From contig CM067522.1 in assembly GCA_034509495.1 (NCBI GenBank), forward strand, positions 17,464,269 through 17,528,268: a DNA stretch of 64,000 nt. Direction: 5' to 3'. The translations under genes were made by a program, and so were the position numbers. This DNA comes from Acestrorhynchus altus. Its lineage: Eukaryota; Chordata; Actinopteri; Characiformes; Acestrorhynchidae. The notes under the pieces are model-generated. The model was not told the DNA's origin. It did no database searches and worked only from the letters and a program-made list of their open reading frames with translations. This document shows positions 1 to 10,900 of this stretch, piece after piece (positions within the stretch are counted from its first letter, which is position 1; each line of letters opens with the position of its first letter).

Positions 1-379
1 ATTGAAAACAGGCTGTTTTTGAATCTGGGAAGCTGGTTGGTCCAGTCGAGTCCTGGAGGGCCAGATTCCTGCACAATTTTGTGCTTTTGCTGCCCAAGCA
101 CACCTGACTCAACCTGTTGAGGAGAGCAGCCATCTGTCACTTTACTGTCATCCAAATAACCTTTTGGGTGAAAACAAACCCAGTCCTATTGCTGAGAGCA
201 GAATATAGGATACAGTGTAAATCCCAGTTTAGTGTATTAGCGAGATAACTTGAAAGTAGCGGCTGCAGCTGCATTTTCCCTGATTTATTAAAACATTGAT
301 GCCACAACAGCTTTACCTGCCTGTTCCCTGAAGCCATTTGTGTCAATTATAGTCATAATAATCCACATTCAATGTGGAT

Positions 380-560
380 CTGACATGACGCTTTCGGCCA
401 CTGGGTGGGGTCAATCTTAGAGAACCTTAGAGAACCTTAGAGAACAGCGCTAATCATTGACTGGCAGAGATGTGATTGTTGGCCTGGCTCATCACAGGGT
501 TTTGATGTAATAGCTCATTTATATCCAATAGCGAAAACTCAACAGGGTGATTAATTTATA
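380..560. repeat. Dispersed repeat, copy 1 (second copy 61255-61470)
   Basis: CTTTCGGCCACTGGGTGGGG and GTTGGCCTGGCTCATCACAG recur in the same order near 61288 and 61400 as CTTTCGGCCACTGGATGGGG and GTTGGCCTGGCTGACCACAG. The family is unnamed here; it carries no coding potential. Confidence 0.6.
417..446. repeat. Short tandem repeat, 12-bp unit
   Basis: The unit AGAGAACCTTAG is repeated, with the last copy running into AGAGAACAGCG. It lies inside a dispersed repeat whose second copy (61255-61470) lacks this expansion. Confidence 0.8.
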
Positions 561-1054
561 CTAAATTTAAAACTAAATTGTGAAACACTTGGAAATGTGT
601 GTTCACCACCAGTCAAGACTGTTTTCCCCCCAATAATAGGAGGAGCATTACGCGAAGGCAAAGAACCCAGATGCACTTGAGGTGAAGCTGGATGCCCCTT
701 GGTTCCCTACCCCCGGTGTAGCATATTGGATAACAATAATGCTTGTTCTGTGGTAGACTAGGGTTTCATTCCTCAGCCAGGTAAACACATAATGACAGAC
801 CAATAAGTACACAGTTCTCCTACCTGTGTAGCAAGATTCAAATGTGTCATTTAGATAAGAGCTTCAACCAAACACTGTAAATGTAAATAAATCAATACTA
901 GAACACATTTTTAAAAAGTGACAAATTTGGTTTTCCATGATATGGGCCATTGAAAGCAAAGTAGAGGAAAGCAGGGCACAAACTAACACAGGGGAAAACA
1001 TAGCGTAGGAACTGAACAAGACCCCAAAGAAACTGATATCTGGACTGGGGGACC

Positions 1055-1165
1055 TGACGCTAACATTCCATTTAGGTCAGACCAAATTTTGGTTCCTTGG
1101 TCCAGACTGATCCAAACTATTCACACCTGCTACCTGACCAAACAAGGTAGGTGTGAAAGCACCAG
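1055..1165. repeat. MITE-like repeat, GGTC(A/G)GACCAAATT family, copy 1
   Basis: TTTAGGTCAGACCAAATTTT and a downstream GGTGTGAAAGC resemble the copy at about 32610-32730 (TTTAGGTCGGACCAAATTCT, GGCGTGAAAGC). Its arms are partly self-complementary, as in foldback MITEs. Confidence 0.5.
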
Positions 1166-1407
1166 TACTGTCTCTTACAACTAGCCCCTTCCTCTGTATA
1201 ATTAGACCCAACTACTGGACTTCACATTTGGCTAAACTGTCCATAAATTCTTTAAAGTGTTGGTTTGTGTCCCGCACTCCCCTACGTCAAACATCTCAAG
1301 ATATTGTTCTTTAACTCTGTTGTCCATTTAGCTCCAACTATTACCCTGTAAGTTCTCAAAACACTCTCAAGTTCTCAAAACCACTCCCTCCATCCAAAGC
1401 TCAATCT

Positions 1408-4400
1408 TCAAGAGGAGGTTGTAGGCTCAGTCTCTTTTGGGCTCCAGTCCCATCTCCACACATGCAGCATGTGATCATAGAAGGAGCAGGTGGCAAGCAG
1501 GCAAGACATTGACTCAGAGTTGTCCCCCAGGCTTGGGATAGGTGCTGAGCATGGCTGAGTAGCCTTCTCTGGTGGTGGAGAACTGTCAGGGATGTATCGC
1601 CCAGAGTCATCCTCCAGAGAAGTGTCAAAGCTGGCAGTGGGGGACTCGTATTGGATCCTCAGGTGTCCCCCAGGCTCTGAGAATTCCACACTAGCTGGAG
1701 CTGGTTCCTGAGGGGAGGAGGGTGGGGGGCTGCTAAGGGGAAGCCATGACCAGTCTGCTCCATAAGCTAAAGAGTTGTGTAGTATGTATGAAGCCAGGAC
1801 AGGGCATGGTCCTTCATTTCCATCTATTTAAGGAAACAAGGAGAAATAAAATAACGTCAGATTTTTAAAATAACGTCAGATTTTTCTATATTTGATACAA
1901 ACAAAAAGCGCTTCACTTTTTATGTTCATTATTTCCCCTCAAAATTCACAGAGGACATTCACAGAGTTGTCCCGAAGCTTTGGCTGTGTGCATAGAGTCA
2001 TTGTCCTGCAGGAAGATAAACCTTTGTCCCAGTCTGAGGTGGCTTGGTGATGAGCAGAGCATCTGAGAGTCTTTGTGGTGTCTTTTGTCAAATTCCAGAT
2101 GGGCTGTCATTTGTCTTTTCCTGAGGAGTGGTTTCCATCTACCATACAGGCCTGATTGGTGGAGTGCTGCAGAAATGGTCGTCCTTCTGGAAGGTTCTGC
2201 TCTCTCCACAGAGCAACACTGGAGCTCTGTCAGAGTGACCATTGGATTCTTGGTCACCTCCCAGACTAAGGCCTTCCTACCATGGTCACTCAGTTTGGTC
2301 AGGCGGTCAGATCTATGAAGAGTCCTGATGGTTCCATACTTCTTCCATTTACAGATGATGGAGGCCACTGTGCACTTCGGGACCTTCAGAGCAACAATTC
2401 TTTCTGTACCCTTCCCCAGATCTGTCTCAGGATACAATGCTGTCTCAGAGGTCTACAGACAATCCCTTAAACTTCATGGCTTGGTTTGTGCTCTGACATG
2501 CAGTGTCTACTATGGGACCTTAAATAAACAGGTGTGTGTTTCCAAATCATGTCCAATCAACTGAATTTACCACAGGTGTCCAATCAAGCTGTAGAAACAT
2601 CTGAAGAATGATCAGTGGAAATGAGACACCTGAGCTCAATTTTGAGTGTCATGGCAAAGGCTGTGAATACTTATGTTATATGTTTGTGTTTTTATTTTTA
2701 ATATATTGTCTGTAGAATGTTGAGGGGCAAAATGAATTGAATCCATTTTGGAAAAAGGCTGCAATATAACAAAATGTGCAAAACGTGAAGCGCAATGAAT
2801 ACTTTCTGGATGCACTGTAGATGGAAACCCTAAGCACATTTCTCATTCTGCTCTGCAGGCAGCACCAATACACCTTTGATTTATTATGTCCACAAACCCA
2901 GTGTTTGCCATTGTTAAAGGGAATCTGGAAGTTGTGTATCCGTGACTGGAATTTCTAATGGAAATCAGCTGCAATGCATCACTTTATTTTGAAATCTGTT
3001 TCATATATTATACCAATCAAGCAGGGATACGCAACCTCCAGCCCCCTGAATAACAGAGATAATGGTGATAACAATAATGGGCTTGGACAGATAATAGTGA
3101 ATGACATTAGTGCCATCTACAGGGCAGAGTGGGTAGTGTACTTACGTCTGCAAAACTATTATGAAGATTTGATTGTATTCAGCAAGCAACAAGAGCATTA
3201 GAGAGGTCAGGATGTTAAATGATGAACACCCCTCCTCATCCCAAAAGTATTGGACAGAGCACCATTATTCCAGATAACATTCCACGGTTCTATAGTTCAA
3301 TGCTGGGGGGGCTTTATACCACGCTTTCCCATGCCTGTCAATAGGTTCATGTTTGTCCCGTTCACCCTGAGATTCTTATTCTTCTCTCAGTACTTCTCTG
3401 CAGGAACTCGAGAAGCTGCTGTATACATCCATTAGAAGGGGTGTCCACAAATACTTGGACATATAGTGTAGCACTCTATTCATAAAACTGGCAAGAGTAC
3501 AAACATTTTGTCCACTTATTAGTGCTTTAATGTTAGTGGGAATTTGGTCTAGGAATACACTAATGGTGGCTACAAGTTTCCATTATTTTTAGCTACATTA
3601 GCCACTTTCAAACACCTCTCTGGAATAACTGGAAAGCAAAAGTACATAAAAAGGCTGGATATCAATATTTCTATTGATATCAGGATATAAACAGAGCCAG
3701 ACATGGGCTGAGGCGATATTGTTTATATCGAGTTTCAATGTTTTTAAATAACATTCTGTGTCAGACTTGCAGAAACCTTTTCCTGCTCCCTCGCTCTGCT
3801 CTCCCCCTGCTCTCAGCTCCTCCTCTACTCTGCTCTGCTCTCCTCTGCCCCCATTCGTGCACTCATGTCCACACTGTGGAGGGGGCAGCTTCTTGTGTAT
3901 AAAGAAGAAATGAATTTCAAATCTCAGCATTATTCGTCCGTATCACCCAGCCCTAGTACATACGCACTCCTCCTGTGTCAGACTTACCCATGGCTTGCTG
4001 GCAGTGTAGAATGTGGAAGTCATTGTGCATACACGCAGCCAGGAGCAGGTGTTCTTGAGTGGGATGCCACTTGAGCCTCCACACCCCTCCACCCACTGCG
4101 GTTTCACTGAGCGGCTGCCGCATGTTCCTCCCGTCCCACAACAGAACGTTTTCATCATAACTGAGGCACGGGAAAAGAACAGCCATTAAGAGTGACAGGC
4201 AATATGCAATAGCGACGTTAATTCTCCAAAATGTCCAACGAGGCTCAAGCAGATTTACCTTCCGGTAGCTAAAATGTGCTCTCGGTGAGGGTTGCTGTGT
4301 ATGCTGCACACTCCCATAGAATGCCTGTGAATGAAGGAAGACACCATAAACATTTGGGCACTAATGGCTTCTAAGTAGGGCTGTAAAATGATGAAGTCTT

Positions 4401-7108
4401 GCCCGTAAGTTAGACCAGGGTTTTATTATATACTGTATAATAACTACACATAACTAGCTCAAAACAGTACAACCCTTTGTAAGAGAATTATGAGCAAGAA
4501 ATCGATAAAATTAATAAAATAATAATTCTTTGCTAGTACGGACCATGTCTGGAAGGATGAATGGGGAGTCTAGTTAAGAAGATTATTGGGCTGGAGTTCA
4601 AATTTGCTTCAACATAGGTGGGTGCAAAGCTGCTTGTCATGAAGTTGAATTGAGAGACAAGAAGCCAAGGGTATATATAGGGCTGAGGAGGAAGACTTTG
4701 GGGCATTGCCATTCTCCCAAAATTGTTATTGACTTATCTCCACTTTAATTTTAATATTCAATTAATTGTGATACTAATTAGAAGTAAATTTCTTACAAAT
4801 TAGAAGCAGTGCTCATACTGCACTGTAAACTGAATTATATATACTATATACACTATGTCCAAATGTTTGTTGATACCCCTTCTATTTTAAGGTCAGCCAT
4901 TGCTGACACATATGTGCAAATGCACACCGCTTGTCTAGTCCCTGTAGAGAAGTACTGCCAATAGAATAGGACTCTGGAGCAGATAAACATAAACCTACTG
5001 GCACGTCAGGCATGGAGTAAATTAAGCATTAAGCTTTGGAGCAGTGGAACCATAAGCTCGGGAATAATGGTCATCATCCAACATCCTGACATCAATTCAA
5101 TATTCGTCAGTGAATGCAAGCAAATCCTTACAACAATGTTCCAAAATCTTGTAGGAAGAGACAGTTATAGTAACAAAAGCAGGACAAACTCTTTTTAATA
5201 TCGCTGCTTTCAATGAATGAGCAGGTGAATGATCAGGTGTCCCAATACTTTTGTCCATATTTGACTGTCAGAGGTCTCACCTTTTACTGGTGAAAGTGGG
5301 AGAAGAGGGACCCATTCTCAGATCCCAGCCTTTGAGTTTGCAGTCATCCCCGCCTGAGACAGTCAAGCAGCAATGTCACACAGAGTGGCAATGGTCAAAT
5401 AAACACAGACACACAAGGGCAAACAAAACTGTGCAAGATAAAGATGTGATGAAGAGAAAGAGAAAAAGTTTTGGGTTTTTTTAAATGTAAAGACAACGTG
5501 ATGCTGCACTGCACATTATAAAAAATTATATTCCCAAACTGTATTTTCACTTTACCAGAATAAACCAGCTGTGTATCCCAGTAACTGAAAGCTGAAATCC
5601 AGGCTTCAAAGTCATGTGCTTTCCACTGGGAAACGGTATCCAAGCTAGCTTCGCTGAGAGACAGCACAGAGAGAGAGCCTGTCGAATCACTGGACACCAA
5701 ACGAGTGTTACTGCTGTAAACAAAGAAAAACAACAAAGTTCAGTTCAGGTAAATGGTGTTGATTAGTGTTACATCAGTCATCACTGACACAGGTTTCAAC
5801 AGGTTTAAACTGGTTTAAAAATGGTAGAGTTGTGTAGGCAAGAACTTTTGATCTGCTGGTCAACTGCATCGACATGTGGCAGTCACCGTGGGATCTGGCA
5901 ACCGAGGACAGACAATATCTTCAACTTTTCAAATGACCACTTGTCCATTGATGGGTTCACGGTCATCTCATCATTGTCAGGGACCAATCCCTTCAAGATA
6001 GAAAGGTTTTACAATAACCACACAACAGAACCTCCCAGATCCCCCTCACTGTGGAGGTCAAGCATCCAGGCCTGTTTGTCTAGCTCACACGTGCACTTGT
6101 CCATTTGTGGAGAATATGGTGATGGATGATGAATGTGATCAGACCCGTTTGGTCCATATCTCTGTTGACCAGTGCTTGTTGATTCTACATAGATATTAAT
6201 TGCTAATTCTAATTTTGCACTCATTACTGTTCTCCCTATTTATCCAGGTTTTTCCCTTTCATTTGCCACTCGTAAACTTTTAATCCTCAAGAAAGTCTTA
6301 CCTTTCACCCCTTCCTGTTGACCAGTCCAGTGACAATGCTAATCTGTCAGGGCCCAATTCTGCACTCAATGCATGCTCCAACCGGTTGCCTTGCTGCTCA
6401 AGTGATGTCTACAAAGCAAAACACATAGATTTGCAAAAACTATAATGATGTTTTTTCAAAAAAATTGCTAAATTAAGAATTCCAAAGATTGACCTGTGAA
6501 TCAACCAGTCTGTGTAACTGTATCTCTCCTTGAGCTAAAGCCATTCCCAGCATAGGGCGCTCGCACACTGGAATGTGGCACCTTAGACACAAAAACATTC
6601 CATTAAGCTAAAGCAACACAAACCCACGACACAGTGTTAAAAGTCAACACATTTTAGTTTAAATGTACATTATCCACACTTACCATTTCAGATCCAGTAT
6701 AGCTGGAGTGTCTATACGCTGAATCTCAGTCAGCGGTGGGGTAAAAGCTCCTTGAGAATGAAACTGGAACAGGTACAGTCGGCCAGTTCGGCTTGGAGTC
6801 GTGGACTCCACTGACGTCTGCTATTTAGAAGATTGAAAATTAGAATATTAATAATATAGAAAAATAAAGTTAATGTGTTCATAACTTCATAGGAAAAGTC
6901 AGATGTTATTTTCATTTCATATTAAGCGACATTTCATAATTTATTATTTTATACTGTTGATCAGGGTGACTTATAGCTCATGAAAATTTACATTACTTAG
7001 TTTTGACTAATTACAAATCAGTATCAACAATCTTGAAAAGCTTGAAATGCATCCCTTTAAATGCATTAAATATACGAAAAAAGGTTTAATTATGCACTAG
7101 TATATAAT

Positions 7109-7142
<34 letters not shown>

Positions 7143-7704
7143 ATACACATCCCTTTTCATGTGCAACAGAAGACATATTATACCGCATTCACTTTATATC
7201 ACATTTGGACCTCGAAAACAAAATAAGAGTCCCTCTTCCAGTAACTTGGACTGAAATGTTCTCTTTTTCATGACTTTAATCTGGGTCAACTGACCTGAAT
7301 TAACTTAATCCGAGATTAATATGGGTTTATCGAGGCAAAGCATCAGGACTCGTTTTAACGTGTGTCCAGGGAAGCGAACTTTAACCCTAATAAACAAAGA
7401 CCAGCGGGTTCCAGCTCGCTGTATTAATAATAATATTAACAGTCGAGGTGTGTCGGTTATTGGGGTGGGTTTTCGCCGGGCCCTTTAATAGCCGTCTGTG
7501 TTTAAATAAGAGGACTTTTCAGCCCCTGTGCCGCAGAGCAGGTACAGGCTGCTCGGCGCTCACCTTCTCGTCGCCTCTCTGGAGCTGGTAGGTGCCACAG
7601 GCCAGGATGTGAGAGCAGTTAGTCAACGGGCACCACTCCACACTGTCCGCGCTCAGCTCGGTGTCAAACACCTGCAGACTGCGGGTTCGGGACTGCCAGC
7701 CCAT
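1408..7704 (-). CDS. dph7: DPH7 (WDR85), diphthine methylesterase, 9 exons
   Basis: Exons in gene order: 7564-7704, 6684-6820, 6494-6581, 6302-6408, 5556-5713, 5281-5353, 4259-4324, 3988-4160, 1408-1823. They sum to 1359 nt: 452 codons plus TGA/TAA-type stop, the same length as I recall for human DPH7. All introns are GT-AG and frame is kept throughout. The start at 7704 is the first ATG and has G at -3 and +4. An upstream in-frame GTG at 7719 was not used. The protein is a WD40 propeller. Recognisable blocks are DTELSADSVEWCP near residue 15, LALSLDWSTG in exon 4, AHDFEAWISAFSYW in exon 5, GVCSIHSNPHREHILATG in exon 7, VLLWDGRN and GGVWRLKWHP in exon 8, and the C-terminal LLATCSFYDHMLHVW. 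From the known family, Dph7 removes the methyl ester from methylated diphthine on eEF2 in the cytosol, before Dph6 amidates it. Exon 5's acceptor could shift by 3 nt (5710 or 5713). Confidence 0.95.
1906..2820 (-). pseudogene. Tc1-like DNA transposon with decayed transposase
   Basis: The minus strand from about 2437 reads as a Tc1-family transposase: KVPKCTVASIICKWKKYGT (helix-turn-helix), KLSDHGRKALVWEVTKNP, PSRRTTISAALHQSGLYGR, and then, after an internal deletion, FIFLQDNDSMHTAK from the DDE domain. The middle of the catalytic region and the C-terminus are missing. The right end, around 2740-2820, has the typical terminal sequence with GCACTGTA at the edge. The left end has a related AAAAAGCGCTTCACTTTTT at about 1905-1923. 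It sits in the last intron of DPH7 (1824-3987) and is inactive. Confidence 0.85.
3236..3473 (-). mobile_element. Tc1-derived MITE (GTCCAAATGTTTGTGGACAC family)
   Basis: Runs from a CCAAAAGTATTGGAC-type end to ACTTGGACATATAGTGTA. Interior pieces such as TCAATGCTGGGGGGCTTTAT and AATAGGTTCATG recur in inverse or direct order at 4852-5262, 37195-37507 and 50522-50880. It is non-coding and lies in the last DPH7 intron. Confidence 0.7.
3640..3958. mobile_element. MITE with GGGCTGAGGCGATAT termini, copy 1
   Basis: Contains GGGCTGAGGCGATATTGTTT, a CT-rich middle (CCTGCTCTCAGCTCCTCCTC) and an end reading CGTATCACCCAGCCCTA. The same layout recurs at 49540-49918 and 52865-53222. Seen directly as a repeated inverted-terminus element; common in fish genomes. 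Confidence 0.7.
4325..5280. other. DPH7 intron 6: holds a MITE, otherwise nothing recognised
   Basis: 956 bp between DPH7 exons 6 and 7. The right half is the MITE at 4852-5262, which ends within 20 bp of the exon 6 donor. The left half is AT-rich with no recognised element. Confidence 0.5.
4852..5262 (+). mobile_element. Tc1-derived MITE, near full length
   Basis: Begins ACTATGTCCAAATGTTTGTT and ends GGTGTCCCAATACTTTTGTC, a roughly complementary pair of termini. Interior marks are TGTCTAGTCCCTGTAGAGAAG and ATAGAATAGGACTCTGGAGC. It belongs to the same family as 3236-3473, 28751-28840, 37195-37507 and 50522-50880. Confidence 0.75.
7110..7139. repeat. (AC)n microsatellite
   Basis: About 15 AC units in DPH7 intron 1 (6821-7563). 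The rest of this 743-bp intron shows no recognised element. Confidence 0.95.
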
Positions 7705-7999
7705 TCCAGCACCCTGCACTTCAGTCCGGAACCGAACTCCGCGTTACACCCACTCTCACACGCTGTACGGGTGTTTCACCCACCTCGCGTTACTTATATT
7801 ACATAATAAAAAATCTAAATATATAAAATATATTAAAATAACAGCTACTCGCATTTAAACAGCGCGAACTCACCGTTACTTAGGACTTTTATTTTGTAAC
7901 CCGTCACATCCAAACAGGAAGTGTGCGGTGGAGTTCGTTTAAAAGTCTCGTCGTTTGTGTGGTTTGTTGGTTTTAATGCGCTTATAGTTCTGCTGGAAG
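7705..7999. promoter_or_regulatory. Shared DPH7/PAXX head-to-head promoter region
   Basis: The 295 bp between the two start codons hold both 5' untranslated regions and a presumed bidirectional promoter. An ETS-like motif, ACAGGAAGTG at 7914-7923, lies closer to PAXX. CpGs are more frequent on both sides (7700-7800, 7860-7990) than in neighbouring introns, with an AT-rich block at 7795-7855 between them. No clear TATA box is placed for either gene. The head-to-head arrangement is seen directly; shared regulation is inference. Confidence 0.6.
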
Positions 8000-10900
8000 A
8001 TGAATCAGACTGTTTCTCACAACAAAACGCTCCTCTGTACGTTAATAGACAAGAATGACCGGTCCAGATATGTCTGTTTCACACAGAGGACAGCAGGAGG
8101 ACTGAGCATTGGGTGAGCTGAGACAATTCTGTTTATTAAAGTTTCTGTTTATTAAAGTTTTCTTTATTAATTTTTCCGTTTATTAAAGTTTGCGTTTATT
8201 AATCTTTCTGTTCAGATTAAATGTTTTTGTTTTTAATTTTTTTCTGTTTAATTATTTTCTGTTTATATATTTTTTGTTTATAACAGATTAAATGTTTTTG
8301 TTTATAACAGATTAAATGTTTCTGTCTGTTAATGTTTGTTTATAAATGTTTGTTTGTAATTTTTTCTGTTTTAAACAGAGTTTAAAGCTGAATGTTTGCA
8401 GTGATTTCATCAGCCAGGGTTTGTTTTTCAGGCTGAGCAATGGTGAAGATGTTTGGAGAGCAGATGTTTCAGAGGAAACTCTGTCTCAGCTTGTAAGTCT
8501 TGCATCAATTGCACTCACTGACAAAACAGTAACACACCAATTCTAGAATGAATTCTAAACATTACAACGGTACACTTATCAGTCCACTAATCACACTATT
8601 TGTACCATTTCATTAATAGATATACTAGTGCACTATATATATATAGATATGGTTGGACATGGAGGCATAAAGGTTCTGTGTGGCATCCTGAGGCAAATCT
8701 GCTCACAGATGTTGCAGCTGGGCCTATAGATCCTGCATACTCATGTTACCAAATGTGTAATTTCAGCTGGTCTCATAAATGCTTCAAATTGAGCATGACC
8801 AAGGAAGTGTTGGGCGAAAAATTCCAATGTGAAGCCCTGCCATCAGAGGCAACCCATCACCGTATACCTTACATATATGACTGAGCTGTTAGTGTCCCTT
8901 GTATCACTACTAGGGGTTACTGACTGTTGTAAATGATGGCTCCCAGATCTTACAACAGCAGATTTGGAAGTGTCACCCAACAGCAAGAGAACCTAGATTT
9001 GTCGTTAGTGTTCCACTTGCTCATAGTCCAGGTTTCTCCTTCACAACACAACTGCAAATGAAGGTGCTGGGAATTTATTGAAATGACCATCTTACTCCAA
9101 TAATTTGCCATTTCTCAAAGTCTGTCAACTGGGCAAAATTTCTTTAAATGTCATAGAGGAATTTCTAGCAGTCCGTGATCTTTCAGCAAGAGGTACACTA
9201 CCAAAAAGTAGCCTTCATAGGGCAGTGGGGGAAGCATTTTTACATCCTCTTGTGCTTATACCCTGTGTCTAATCAGACCACACCTGTAATAATTTTCATA
9301 TCTGACTGTTGCTGAGTTGCAACATTGCAACATTACTTTTTTGTTTTTGATCATTAGTTTATTTTTATTTTATGATTCAGTAATTCTGCAGAACAATACT
9401 TTTTGTTATTGCTTTGCAGAAGAAGAGGTTTTCGCTGAAGTCAACAGAGGACTATGCCCTGAAGCTGAAGTAAGCAGTAAAACATAGTAGGTAGTAGATG
9501 ATCTTAATGAACCAACTTCCTCTCCATGTTAACCTGAGGTTGTTGTCTTCTATCTCGGGACAGGGGTGCATGCAGGAGTGGAAGTGCTTTCGTATCTGTG
9601 CAAGAGGACAGTGCTGTGATTCACCTGGACACTGAACTTGCAGACCTCAATATGTCTTTGTCCAAACTCACGGATCTAGAAGGAAGAACAGAGCTTAAAG
9701 ATCTGCTGTTTAAAATGGCAGACAGCCTGACACAACTGGACTCAGCAGGTAAATGGTACAGAATGGCACAAGTGCAATACATACACAAGTTCTGTGCAAT
9801 ATCTGTAATTATTTATATATATTTATATAAATTTAAATATATACAATTTCTGTGCATATCTTGTCATTTCCTGTTTGGAACTGTGAAATATTCATACGAC
9901 TGCATGTGTAAACTAAATTTTTATAGTTTCCCAATTCTATTTTTTATTTTTATATTTAACAGAAGCCTTGCTTATTTATTTATTTCTATATTATATCTTA
10001 TATTTTGTATAATGTACACCTTTGTCTACTTACAGCTATTTATCTGCTTACTGTGTGTTTTGCTGTAACAGTGCAAATTTCCCACAGTGGGGTAATAAAA
10101 GTATCTTAAACAATAGCAAACCATGTAATGTGCTGTAACTGGACCATCTTTAGTGAAAGCCTTTAATTATTGTTCCCTGACAGGGGCCACGTCTTTATCA
10201 AGCCCTGCAAAGAGCCCTCAGAAGAAGACTAGTGGTACGTGGTCTTAATCATCTTTATCCTCACAATTTGGTTTTTGGCAAATGAAGAGTTGATTAATTG
10301 CTTTTTTTTAACCTTCATTTAAAATAAGATTATGCTATTGTTCAGCAATAATTACAACAAAACATTTCTGGTACATTAGTTGTGCATATCAGCTTAGCAG
10401 AACTAGTCCGGCCCTTTGTACAAAACGCCTTCAACTCTGTTATGTTGGTAGGTTTCCTTCCATGAACTGATTGCTTAAGGTCCTTATACAATATTACTTT
10501 TGGATTAATGTCAGGACCTGGGGTCATTCCAAAACATTACATTTATTCTTTGGTAGAATGACTTGTGTGCTTAGGGTTGTTGTCTTGCTGCATGACCCAC
10601 ATTCTCTTAAGATTTAGCTCATGGACAGATGTCCTGACATTTTTCTTTAGGATTTGCTGGTATAATTCAGAATTTATTGTTCTGTAATTGACGGTAAGCT
10701 GTCCTGGCCTGCATATGACAAAAGAGGTCCAAACCATGATTTTGGGTCATTTTGCTTAATAAATAAATAATCAAGTGTAATATTTTTAATGTTTTAGGTC
10801 ACATTTATGCAGAAATGTAGAAAATTCTAAAGGGTTCACAAATTAAAATTATTTTGGAATAATATGGAAACAAACATCACAGTAAACTTTTTTTAATGAA

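Larger units (their letters stand above)
1..1407. other. DPH7 3' flank: repeats, no gene
   Basis: No coding exon is recognised. The DPH7 3' UTR begins at 1407 and runs leftward. The first clear minus-strand AATAAA is far away (289-284), so the polyadenylation site is unresolved. The stretch holds a dispersed repeat (about 380-560), a 12-bp tandem repeat (around 417-446) and a MITE-like fragment near 1055-1165, each described separately. Confidence 0.5.

Noticed and set aside
7717..7719. Upstream GTG as DPH7 start
   Set aside because: GTG is not a normal eukaryotic start. An ATG with a good context lies 15 nt downstream and gives the expected length.
8394..8431. Alternative PAXX exon 2 acceptor at the AAACAG around 8380
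   Set aside because: It would add sequence with an in-frame TGA and break the XRCC4-like head. The TTTTTCAG at 8431 keeps frame.
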